A stretch of DNA of 35,010 bases, from assembly GCA_030145365.1 (NCBI GenBank), contig JAQYVS010000101.1:1-35010 (forward strand), in the 5' to 3' direction. This document shows, in pieces, positions 17,901 through 24,661 of this stretch. This stretch comes from Desulfofustis sp. Its GTDB lineage: Bacteria > Desulfobacterota > Desulfobulbia > Desulfobulbales > Desulfocapsaceae. A program made the translations under genes and the position numbers. The notes under the pieces are model-generated. The model ran no database searches and had not been told where the DNA came from. It saw only the letters and a program-made list of their open reading frames with translations. Within the stretch, counting starts at the first letter, position 1. Every line of letters starts with the position of its first letter.

Positions 17901-20086
17901 TCCTTATCCTTGGTGGCAAGTGAGCGGCCTTTATTGAGATGCGTGACGATATCGTAGATTTTATCGCTTCTGGTTTTATCGGATAAGGTTCGCAGCATAG
18001 CCTGACCTATCCGCCAATGGAGATGGGGGTGGTCTTGAACTGGAATCAACAGATACGTTGCTTTATGAATTTGATCATGGCTAAATTGAAATGTTTTTTC
18101 ATGGCCCAACCACCTTCTGGGGGAAGTGTGCGCATCTGTCACGATTATCAGACCGTCTGCAATCGGGTCCGCCAGTTCGTTGAGAATTTCTTCCTCAGTT
18201 TTTCCGGTGATCGCTTTAAGCAGTTTCAGGCTGAAACGTTGGCCAATACAGGAAGCAGGTTTAAGCGTCGACAGTGTATTCTTGTTGTACTGGTAAAGGT
18301 GTTTAACCAGCATCTCACCAACATTGGACATAACCTTTGCGGTTTCCAGGTATTCAAGATCAATTGTCCATTTGGAATTGCTGTGATCAAAGGTGAGATG
18401 TCTGGTTTTGTATAATTTACGAAGCAGCTGTTTCAGAAAGAAAGGATTTCCTGCAGTTTTGTTCAGGCATAGCTCCGAGGCCAGGGATGTGGATTCGAAT
18501 GAACTGCCAAGAAATTCGCTTAATAGTGATGAAATATCACCTCTGGTCAATGAAGCCAGGTTTAGTGTCTGTGTAGCGGTTGTTTCTCCGGGTTTGAGTT
18601 TTTGTTCATATGCGGCCAGGCGCTCTAAGGTGCTCCCCGGTATACAGCCGATAAAAAGGCCAATCGAAGATGTTCCAATCAATTCGGAGATGAGTTCCTG
18701 CGACTCCTGATCGGCCCAATGCAAATCATCTATGAAAAACACCAGAGTGGAAAGCTGATCGGCGAATGCAGTTATGAAACTTTGAAGAAGGTGTCCGAAT
18801 CCATCTGTCTTTACTCCAGTGTAGCCTGCAACCTGTTTCTGTTTTCCGATGATCAGTTCCATCTCTGGAATGACGTTAACTATATCGTATGCCCGGTTGC
18901 CCATGGACTTCAAAAAAACGCCTTGCCAGCGGCTGATTTCTTCGTTGTTTGATAGAAGAAGCCTTCTGGCCAAATCCTGGAGGCCATCGATGACTGCATT
19001 GTAGGGAATGATATTGTTTTTCTGCGCCGTACTGCGCAAAACAGTCCCACCGTCAGCTTCTATGAACGCAAGAACCTCATTGACCAGCGAGGTCTTTCCT
19101 ATTCCCGCTTCTCCGGTAATCAGAAAAATCTGCTGACCACCTTTTTTTACTTTGTCGTAGGTATCAAGAATCGCCGCCCGTTCTGCCCCTCTTCCACAAA
19201 ATGATTCGGGAAGCGGCAGGTCAAGATGATCTTTTTGTCCTATTGGAAAATCAACGATTGACCGTGTGTCTTTCATCTCGATCAGGCATCTCATCAGATC
19301 AGAGGTGAGTCCGCTACTGCTCTGATATCGTTTTTCAGTAGACTTATCCAATAGTTTCAGGATTATTCTAGAGATACTGACAGGGATTGTTGCATCGAGT
19401 TCATGGGGTGGGACCACTGTGCGGGCCAAATGACTGTGCATCTGTTCAACCGGATCGTCAGTTGAGAAAGGTACCGATCCCAAGAGTAATTGATACAGGG
19501 TCGCCCCTAGTGAGTAGAAGTCGCTTCGATAATCCAGTGCCTGATTGAGCCTACCCGTCTGTTCCGGCGAAATGTAGGGTAATGATTCTTCAGGTAGTTG
19601 GTTTACTGAATAAAGAGAGGAAACCTTTTCAGCGGATGAGGCAAGGCTGAAATCAATCAGCTTGATCCGTCCAGTATTCGGTCGGTAAAGGATATTGGCA
19701 GGATTGAGATTATTATAGATAATCTGCTGGGTGTGGATAGCCTGCAGGGCACTAGTTAATTGCACGCCGATGTCAAGGAACCAGACAAGGTCGTGTGCTC
19801 CCCGACCGTTTTCTTCGGTAAGATCACTACTGTTGAAATCCTCGAGAATCAGCGCCAAGCTGCGATTATGGGGCTCGAGACCAATGGGAGATACGATCTT
19901 ATTGTGACGGAAAAGGCTGTATATCTCGTATTCGTGTCTGATTCGATCAAGATCGGAAGAAGAAGGGTGGGTTTGTCTCGGCAGCTTCAATGCAGCCGTT
20001 TCTCCTGTTTTCTTCGATCCGCGGTATACGATCGAACGCTGAGATTCACTCAGTTTTTCGGTTATGCTGTATCCGCAGATTTCCAT
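14825..20086 (-). CDS. Giant kinase-like/AAA/GAF/histidine kinase signalling protein
   Basis: 1753 aa, cytoplasmic. Order: eukaryotic-type protein-kinase domain (about 5-265) with K34 in A-L-K-L; AAA ATPase with Walker A G-E-A-G-I-G-K-T-S (K331) and Walker B F-F-I-D-D-L-H-W-A-D; a long helical TPR-like region (about 720-1290); GAF (about 1325-1480); HisKA with H1514 in S-I-A-H-E-F-G-N-P-L; HATPase_c with D-T-G-H-G-I and G-T-G-L-G-L-A-I. Similar trifunctional proteins are known from cyanobacteria and proteobacteria. The kinase catalytic loop reads Y124-N125-N126-L-N-P, so the catalytic Asp is Asn; D145 of the DFG position is kept (D-F-S). The kinase half may therefore be a pseudokinase. A 40-residue tail after the ATPase overlaps the thioesterase gene. 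No response regulator is adjacent on this strand. Confidence 0.93.
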   Translation of the reverse strand: MEICGYSITEKLSESQRSIVYRGSKKTGETAALKLPRQTHPSSSDLDRIRHEYEIYSLFRHNKIVSPIGLEPHNRSLALILEDFNSSDLTEENGRGAHDLVWFLDIGVQLTSALQAIHTQQIIYNNLNPANILYRPNTGRIKLIDFSLASSAEKVSSLYSVNQLPEESLPYISPEQTGRLNQALDYRSDFYSLGATLYQLLLGSVPFSTDDPVEQMHSHLARTVVPPHELDATIPVSISRIILKLLDKSTEKRYQSSSGLTSDLMRCLIEMKDTRSIVDFPIGQKDHLDLPLPESFCGRGAERAAILDTYDKVKKGGQQIFLITGEAGIGKTSLVNEVLAFIEADGGTVLRSTAQKNNIIPYNAVIDGLQDLARRLLLSNNEEISRWQGVFLKSMGNRAYDIVNVIPEMELIIGKQKQVAGYTGVKTDGFGHLLQSFITAFADQLSTLVFFIDDLHWADQESQELISELIGTSSIGLFIGCIPGSTLERLAAYEQKLKPGETTATQTLNLASLTRGDISSLLSEFLGSSFESTSLASELCLNKTAGNPFFLKQLLRKLYKTRHLTFDHSNSKWTIDLEYLETAKVMSNVGEMLVKHLYQYNKNTLSTLKPASCIGQRFSLKLLKAITGKTEEEILNELADPIADGLIIVTDAHTSPRRWLGHEKTFQFSHDQIHKATYLLIPVQDHPHLHWRIGQAMLRTLSDKTRSDKIYDIVTHLNKGRSLATKDKDRFELAELNLLLAKKAGTSAGSDYHYQFAQTAVGLLSDETDWENRYALTLAVHTELLKAASYKNISEETELIFAEINNKAQSILDKTPACLIRIQSYKSANRLNDVILTGREVLSKLGVKIPNYPTKTSARRAMLCLKFMLQGKKATDLTHLPEMTDPHQRAVMDILLEMVSAAYYTRQNLLPIISHQIIQKWFKYGSHKAIGIMGYTIYSFLLCGLNGTNIDRGYELGQLVLGIQKQNRYKSSAITIFLINNLVVHWKKHLNSTLAPLIKSFHLSKDIGNRELAASSAYNYCVRLFFLGQNLTNLELELMRQHDTIAALKQQIPLYRLMIFQQSIANLLGKNKNPSIVDGEFYDSAKLLSVHRNTRDYTTLFMFHSMSMMHAYLFGEYDMAVSQGSKALKLVNNAVASVYIPNFYFYHGLSLLGMYHSQSTLGRKTLLRKIDAGLKNMRLWASTAPENYQHKYHLLVAERNRVLNKKDEAAEHYDRAIKLAAKNGYLQEEGLIYERAAHFYFELGRLHIAKPYLNEALSCYSDWGATQLIDYITRKYSAQDFEKSQPVHHNTGFHRSSIIAEDTNRFDILSMVKASRAFIGEVELNELLKKMIAILIENSGAQKGCLLLDIENEWMLKVKAKIDGHHVEIVDYNLNDTSGELSQKIVNYVIRSQKTVVLHNAHEQGLFTSDEYVRKNRSKSILCMPVVHHGEIVCLMYLENNLTAGAFHSDKLEILKLMASQAAISIKNSMLYEELEGTVQALHAETAKRKQAQIQLLHADKLSAMGRISASIAHEFGNPLIGIKYLLDDLTNRSHLSDEDHLLIEVGLEECDRMKKLMDDLHDLHRPSSGLKSRFNLNESVKNVLLFQRKSFKNSGVSVITELADNLPDIVAIEDQITQVIVNMAINGGDAMAKQGGILSVKTTHDRNLVTLKMSDTGHGITPENQGHIFEPFFSTKEEMDGTGLGLAIAYSIVKSHGGDITFTSATSEGSTFTIHLPINASSTTDAGASDQLQLDHLPVQQLANLRRQNQNQ

Positions 20087-20131
20087 AACTTGCTTCTTGT
20101 CGACCGTATGAAGTTAACCGGATCCCCACAT

Positions 20132-20193
20132 TGATGCGTCTTAATGATAGGCATCATACAATAAAATAATTGATAAGCGTTGTAGATTATCAA
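20132..20193. promoter_or_regulatory. Two inverted repeats upstream of the giant kinase gene
   Basis: A perfect repeat TTGATAA (20170-20176) / TTATCAA (20187-20193) with a 10-base spacer looks like a dimer-binding operator. A second repeat TGATGC (20132-20137) / GCATCA (20151-20156) lies nearer the gene. Both sit in the 139-base gap between the glycosyltransferase and kinase genes. I could not pick a convincing -35/-10 pair here. Confidence 0.4.
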
Positions 20194-20225
20194 ATCGATC
20201 ACTTTCTTTGTGGCATGGCAGCCAC

Positions 20226-21290
20226 TTACAGCAGGGAACAGATATAGGCTGCCGCTTGCTCGCCGCCGTTGATGGGGATCGGGGCTCTTTTTCTGTTCAA
20301 TAGGTCGGGCAGTGTGGAAAGCCAGTCTGCAGCGAAAAAACTCTGTTGATCAAGGATTGTTCCGTTCATCGTCTCAACAATGAAATTTTCAAGTATGCTT
20401 GATTCTGCAAACCGCTCTCTGGTGATACAACAGATAGGGGTGTCCGATTGCAGGCACTCGGCCACGGTTGAGTAGCCGCTCTTGCAGATAAGGAGATCAC
20501 TGGCTCTTATCAGGTCCGGATGATGCAATGAATCCGTGGAGGAAAGAAACCGTACATTAGTTCCATACCGGCCGTTCCGGGAGTGACCAGCTATAACAAA
20601 CAGGTAATCGTCGTAGTGAGCCAAACGATCGATAAACGGCAGGTCAAGCCCTATGCCGCCCATAGAAATCAGGACTATTTTTCTGTTTCCGCTGTCGATA
20701 AGCTCACGGGTTTTCTTTCTGGACATGATCCATTTTCTGGCAATGGGTAGACAGCTCAAATCACAGTCTTGTCGATTACAGACAGGTTCGGTCTGAATAC
20801 GATAATCAGCTTTTTCATAATAGGCGGCAAAGAGATCGACATATGCCAGTAATCTCTCTGGTGCTTCGGGCAGCCTGGAGTAGATCCAGTCCCAGGTAAA
20901 ATTTTCCACCAATACGGAAGGAATTCCCATCCGGTGGGCTACTTCGATGCCGAGACAGCTGATATCGCAGAGAATCAACTGACAGGAGCTGCATCGATCA
21001 GCACAGAGCTGAATCAGAGATTCTTTGAACGGTAGGAGTTTCCCCAATTTTTCCAGGGTGAGATCAAGATCTTCGGTGAAGGCGTCGCGTTGAATCAGCC
21101 CTACATCGGTGATGGTGTGGTGGTAGGTGAAGGTAATACCGGAGTTACTAAACAATGACTCCGGAACCGAAGTAAAGATTGTTGTTTTGAGATCCGGTAT
21201 TTTCTGCTGTAATGCCTGCAGCACGCCAATAGTTCTTGTTGCGTGCCCGTATCCGTGGGCCGAGACAAAGCAGGCCAGTTCGGTGTTCAT
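20226..21290 (-). CDS. GT-B glycosyltransferase-like protein
   Basis: 354 aa, no membrane segments. The N-terminal S-A-H-G-Y-G-H-A-T-R is the glycine-rich acceptor-side loop seen in MurG/GT28-type glycosyltransferases and in the N-terminal part of plant arabinokinase-like proteins. The C-terminal half has I-S-M-G-G-I-G and C-K-S-G-Y-S-T-V-A-E-C-L, the nucleotide-sugar side signature of GT-B enzymes. Donor and acceptor are unknown. It begins 40 bp downstream of nikR on the same strand and may be cotranscribed with it, though a functional link to nickel is not evident. The ATG is at 21288-21290. Confidence 0.75.
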   Translation of the reverse strand: MNTELACFVSAHGYGHATRTIGVLQALQQKIPDLKTTIFTSVPESLFSNSGITFTYHHTITDVGLIQRDAFTEDLDLTLEKLGKLLPFKESLIQLCADRCSSCQLILCDISCLGIEVAHRMGIPSVLVENFTWDWIYSRLPEAPERLLAYVDLFAAYYEKADYRIQTEPVCNRQDCDLSCLPIARKWIMSRKKTRELIDSGNRKIVLISMGGIGLDLPFIDRLAHYDDYLFVIAGHSRNGRYGTNVRFLSSTDSLHHPDLIRASDLLICKSGYSTVAECLQSDTPICCITRERFAESSILENFIVETMNGTILDQQSFFAADWLSTLPDLLNRKRAPIPINGGEQAAAYICSLL

Positions 21291-21330
21291 CGATTCCCCT
21301 GTAGTGCAATCAGGTGAGAAGTACCATTGA

Positions 21331-21741
21331 TCAGTGCAGGTCGCGGCCGGTGGTACTCATGGCCAGATTGCAGTTTCTCACCCCCCGAAGCGAGCGGAGA
21401 CGGTCCGACAACTCATTGACAGAACCGGCTTTGCCTTTGACAATGACAACTTCCAGACAATTGTGGTGGTCCATGTGGATATGGGTGGCTGAGACGATCT
21501 GCTGGTGGTAGCCATGTTGAATTTCAGTGACTTTCTCCTGTAAATTGGGCTGGTGATGATCGTATACCATTGAAATGACGCCAATGACATCTTTGTCTGC
21601 CTGCCATTCTTCTTCGACAAACGAAGAGCGTATCAAATCGCGGATTGCCTCAGAGCGGTTAACGTACTTCTGTTGTTTGATAAATGTATCGAACTTATCA
21701 AGAAGTTTTTCGTCCAGTGATATGGTAAAGCGTTTCAGCAT
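21331..21741 (-). CDS. nikR: Nickel-responsive regulator NikR
   Basis: 136 aa. The N-terminus is a ribbon-helix-helix DNA-binding domain (R-F-T-I-S-L-D-E-K-L-L-D-K-F-D) and the C-terminus an ACT-like nickel-binding domain. The high-affinity Ni ligands fall at the same numbers as in E. coli NikR: H76, H87, H89 and C95, in T-H-I-H-M-D-H-H-N-C-L-E-V. A much longer open frame runs up to 21939, but the extra 66 residues do not resemble NikR, while ATG 21741 has AAGGGAAAGG before it. NikR usually represses nickel uptake genes or nickel-enzyme genes; none is in the window, so its targets are elsewhere. It is divergent from trmO across 142 bases. Confidence 0.93.
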   Translation of the reverse strand: MLKRFTISLDEKLLDKFDTFIKQQKYVNRSEAIRDLIRSSFVEEEWQADKDVIGVISMVYDHHQPNLQEKVTEIQHGYHQQIVSATHIHMDHHNCLEVVIVKGKAGSVNELSDRLRSLRGVRNCNLAMSTTGRDLH

Positions 21742-21883
21742 GGCCTTTCCCTTATGGTTTGAAAATAGCTGTTGAAACAGGATATGAACTACGTTAGCGT
21801 GCAACCTCGTTCGCGTCAACAGGTTTCGCCCGGTGGAAAAACCGGTAAAAAACGCTCCTTTAGTCAGGTTCCCAGGCAAGCCA

Positions 21884-22594
21884 ATGAAACAATTGAGTAC
21901 AACGATAGAAGTAATCGGATTTATCCGTTCCTGTTTCACCGAAAAATTCGGTATCCCCCGGCAGCCCGGTCTTGCACCTTCGGCCGTTGCCAGGCTCCAA
22001 CTGATTGAGCCATTTAACCGCAGGGAGATGGTGCGTGGCCTGGAAGCCTTCAGCCATGTCTGGGTTCAGTTTCTGTTTCATCAGGCTGTGGCCGATGGCT
22101 GGAAGGCGACGGTGCGGCCGCCGCGCCTTGGGGGTAGCCAAAGAAAAGGGATATTTGCCACCAGAAGCCCGCACAGGCCGAACTTTATCGGATTATCAGC
22201 TGTCAAGCTGGAGAAAATTACGTTCGTCGATGGCGTTATTTTGGAGTTGAGCGGTGTTGATCTGCTTGATGGCACGCCGGTGCTCGATATCAAGCCCTAC
22301 CTGGTCAGTGGTGATCGGATAGAAGATGCAAATGATGGCTGGGTACCGCAAAAATCTGTAGACTTTACGGTGAGGTTTGTAAAAGAGGCGGCAATGTTTT
22401 GTGAAAGATATCAAGAGAATACCGGCAATTGCCTCAGCGCTCTGATTAGAGAAGTGTTAGTGCAAGATCCACGTCCTTCGAGCCAGCGGGAACATAAGGA
22501 TGAGTTCGGTATGCTGCTTTTTGGTGTTAATGTTCGCTGGCGAATCGAAAATGATATCTGTACAGTGCTTTCCTGTGAGCAAAAGCTTAGTTGA
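21884..22594 (+). CDS. trmO: tRNA (adenine(37)-N6)-methyltransferase TrmO (TsaA/YaeB family)
   Basis: 236 aa, matching the 235 aa of E. coli TrmO. It makes m6t6A37 in Thr tRNAs using SAM. Conserved blocks are I-G-F-I-R-S near the start, F-G-I-P-R-Q-P-G-L, R-G-L-E-A-F-S-H-V-W, the V-R-P-P-R-L-G-G motif, F-A-T-R-S-P-H-R-P-N, L-D-G-T-P-V-L-D-I-K-P-Y and L-V-Q-D-P-R-P. I chose ATG 21884 over a GTG at 21833 because the extra 17 residues precede the conserved start. It converges on lptC with only 8 bases between stop codons. Confidence 0.92.
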   Translation: MKQLSTTIEVIGFIRSCFTEKFGIPRQPGLAPSAVARLQLIEPFNRREMVRGLEAFSHVWVQFLFHQAVADGWKATVRPPRLGGSQRKGIFATRSPHRPNFIGLSAVKLEKITFVDGVILELSGVDLLDGTPVLDIKPYLVSGDRIEDANDGWVPQKSVDFTVRFVKEAAMFCERYQENTGNCLSALIREVLVQDPRPSSQREHKDEFGMLLFGVNVRWRIENDICTVLSCEQKLS

Positions 22595-22602
22595 GCGGGC
22601 GA

Positions 22603-23178
22603 TCACTCTGAGCCGAGAACACAATAGACCCGGCCGCCAATCATGTACTGGGCGGTAACGATATCGTAATGGAGGCTGCCCCCGGTAATCTCCGCCTGGT
22701 TACTGACCATTTTGGTTTTACCGGGTGAGTCGATGATTCGTTCGTCATCATAATAGTGCAACAATTCTGAATAGAGCTGTTGATTCTGGAAGACCCGGTT
22801 AACAACTACGTTGTCAGATAAAACAAGGTGGCGTGTTTTTTTATTGTAAATGCCTGCATTGGCACGGACATTTATCAGCTCTCCCTGTTCGTCGAACAGA
22901 TCTGCATCCACCAGGGTCAAAATAAATTCGTCCGGTTTCTCGCTGGTTAAAGCCTGCTTGGCTCTGATTTCGGCCGTTTTCCGTTCTTCCTGGTTCTGGG
23001 TGATCATCACTTTTTGCATGACGAAATTGTGATGGTCCTGATTCCCGGCTAAAGAATTGTACTCCAGGCTCCCCCGTGGTTGTAGAAACAAGCTGACCGG
23101 TATACGCCAGAAGGGAAAGGTGACGATAAGCAATGCTGGAATAAGCCAAAGCAGATTTCGACGATTGAGCGTCAACAT
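22603..23178 (-). CDS. lptC: LPS export protein LptC
   Basis: 191 aa. One N-terminal membrane anchor (about residues 9-29) is followed by a periplasmic beta-rich domain, as expected for the bitopic LptC that hands LPS from LptB2FG to LptA. Visible repeats of the LptC/LptA fold include A-D-L-F-D-E-Q-G-E, N-V-R-A-N-A-G-I-Y and L-S-D-N-V-V-V-N. The start codon overlaps the kdsC stop by 7 bases. In related Deltaproteobacteria this operon usually continues into lptA and lptB; here it stops and meets trmO convergently. Confidence 0.85.
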   Translation of the reverse strand: MLTLNRRNLLWLIPALLIVTFPFWRIPVSLFLQPRGSLEYNSLAGNQDHHNFVMQKVMITQNQEERKTAEIRAKQALTSEKPDEFILTLVDADLFDEQGELINVRANAGIYNKKTRHLVLSDNVVVNRVFQNQQLYSELLHYYDDERIIDSPGKTKMVSNQAEITGGSLHYDIVTAQYMIGGRVYCVLGSE

Positions 23179-23810
23179 AAAAACTCTTGCAGCAACGAGT
23201 CCTGAACCCCTTTGGCCCGAACCAGAAGGTCGCAGACCTGTCTTACGGCACCAAAGCCGCCAGAACGATCGGTAACCATGTGGCAGATTCCTTTAACTTC
23301 ACTAACTGCATTAGCAGGGCAGGCGGCAAGACCGACCCGGCTCAGCAGACCAAGATCTATCCAGTCATCACCCATGTAACAGACCTGGTAAGGTTTCAGA
23401 CCAGCCTGTGCAATGATCGTTTTGAAGGCTTCATATTTGTTTCCACCACCCTGACTGATATATTTCATCGTCAGTTCCTCAGCTCGCCGCTGGACAAGGT
23501 TTGAGCTGCGGGCGGTGATGATGCCAACATCAATCTTGCACCTCTGCACCAGTCTGATACCAAGGCCGTCCTGGGTATTAAAGGCCTTAGCCTCAATACC
23601 GTCCTCAGTGTAAAGAAGAGAGCCGTCGGTCAAAACACCGTCTACGTCAAGCAGCAGCAAGCGAATGGGTTCGGCCTTGGCAAGCAGCAGCCGCTCTTCA
23701 TCACTCGGTTTCTCCTGCATCCGTTCCCGCACACGGGTCCGATAGCCTTCCAGGATTTCACAATCTGACGGATGCGATCCGTTTGAGCAGGATGAGGTTG
23801 AATCACTCAT
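23172..23810 (-). CDS. kdsC: 3-deoxy-D-manno-octulosonate 8-phosphate phosphatase KdsC
   Basis: HAD-family phosphatase of 212 aa that dephosphorylates KDO-8-phosphate. The catalytic motif is L-D-V-D-G-V-L-T-D-G with D55 and D57; motif II is G-I-I-T-A-R-S-S and the G-D-D-W-I-D-L motif III binds Mg. Usual KdsC proteins are about 170-190 aa and begin close to the D-V-D-G motif; this one has a polar N-terminal extension of some 45 residues with two Cys. A later in-frame ATG (M31, at 23718-23720) could be the real start. It sits 14 bp after kdsA and overlaps lptC. Confidence 0.92.
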   Translation of the reverse strand: MSDSTSSCSNGSHPSDCEILEGYRTRVRERMQEKPSDEERLLLAKAEPIRLLLLDVDGVLTDGSLLYTEDGIEAKAFNTQDGLGIRLVQRCKIDVGIITARSSNLVQRRAEELTMKYISQGGGNKYEAFKTIIAQAGLKPYQVCYMGDDWIDLGLLSRVGLAACPANAVSEVKGICHMVTDRSGGFGAVRQVCDLLVRAKGVQDSLLQEFLC

Positions 23811-23824
23811 GGCTATAGTCTGTT

Positions 23825-24661
23825 TTATGATAAGCTTGTGCGAATTGAGACAAGCTGATTCAGGATTGTCTCAATTTCAGCAAGGGCAATGGAGTTTGGG
23901 CCGTCGCACAACGCCTTGTCCGGGGCCGGATGCACTTCCATAAAGAGTCCGTCTATGCCTGCTGCAACTGCTGCCCTGGAGAGCGGGGCAATAAATTCCC
24001 GTTGCCCCCCCGACGATCCTCCAGCTCCTCCCGGAAGCTGCACCGAGTGGGTTGCATCGTATATGACCGGGCAGTCGAAACTGTGCATCACCGAAAAGGA
24101 GCGCATATCAACAACCAGATTGTTATAGCCAAAGCTGGCTCCCCGCTCAACGAGCATCACCTGGCTCGTACCTCCGCTGCGGACTTTATCCACCGCATTT
24201 TTCATATCCCAGGGTGAGACAAATTGACCTTTTTTCAAGTTAATTGGTTTACCGGTCCTGGAAACGGCGGTAAGTAGATCGGTTTGCCTGCATAAAAAGG
24301 CAGGGATCTGGATAATGTCCAGAACATCGGCAACCATTTCGGCTTGATTGGGTTCATGGATATCTGAGATTACCGGGACATCCAGCTCTTCTCTGATCCG
24401 TCCGAGAATCTCCAATCCTTTATCCAGGCCGGGACCCCGAAAAGAGGTTAAGGAGGTGCGATTGGCCTTATCAAATGACGCCTTGAATATGTAGGAAATG
24501 TTCAGCTTGCTGCAGATTTCCTGCATGGTTCCGGCAACCTGCCGGGCCAATTCCTCCGATTCGAGCACACAGGGGCCGGCGATCAATAAAAGGGGCTGGT
24601 CGTTTCCAACCAAGATCTTGGAACCATCGGGACAGCCAACCGATACGGGGGTAATACTCAT
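23825..24661 (-). CDS. kdsA: 3-deoxy-8-phosphooctulonate synthase KdsA
   Basis: 278 aa, close to E. coli KdsA (284). It condenses PEP and arabinose-5-phosphate to KDO-8-phosphate. Signatures: I-A-G-P-C-V-L-E-S at the N-terminus, K-A-S-F-D-K-A-N-R-T-S, R-G-P-G-L-D-K-G-L, K-K-G-Q-F-V-S-P-W and D-A-T-H-S-V-Q-L-P-G. The first Cys in G-P-C suggests the metal-dependent class may apply, but I cannot settle that by eye. Its ATG overlaps the pyrG stop (ATGA), so translation is probably coupled. Confidence 0.95.
   Translation of the reverse strand: MSITPVSVGCPDGSKILVGNDQPLLLIAGPCVLESEELARQVAGTMQEICSKLNISYIFKASFDKANRTSLTSFRGPGLDKGLEILGRIREELDVPVISDIHEPNQAEMVADVLDIIQIPAFLCRQTDLLTAVSRTGKPINLKKGQFVSPWDMKNAVDKVRSGGTSQVMLVERGASFGYNNLVVDMRSFSVMHSFDCPVIYDATHSVQLPGGAGGSSGGQREFIAPLSRAAVAAGIDGLFMEVHPAPDKALCDGPNSIALAEIETILNQLVSIRTSLS

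Noticed and set aside
21742..21939. N-terminal extension of NikR by 66 codons
   Set aside because: NikR ligand numbering matches E. coli exactly when starting at 21741, and the extension overlaps the start of trmO on the other strand.
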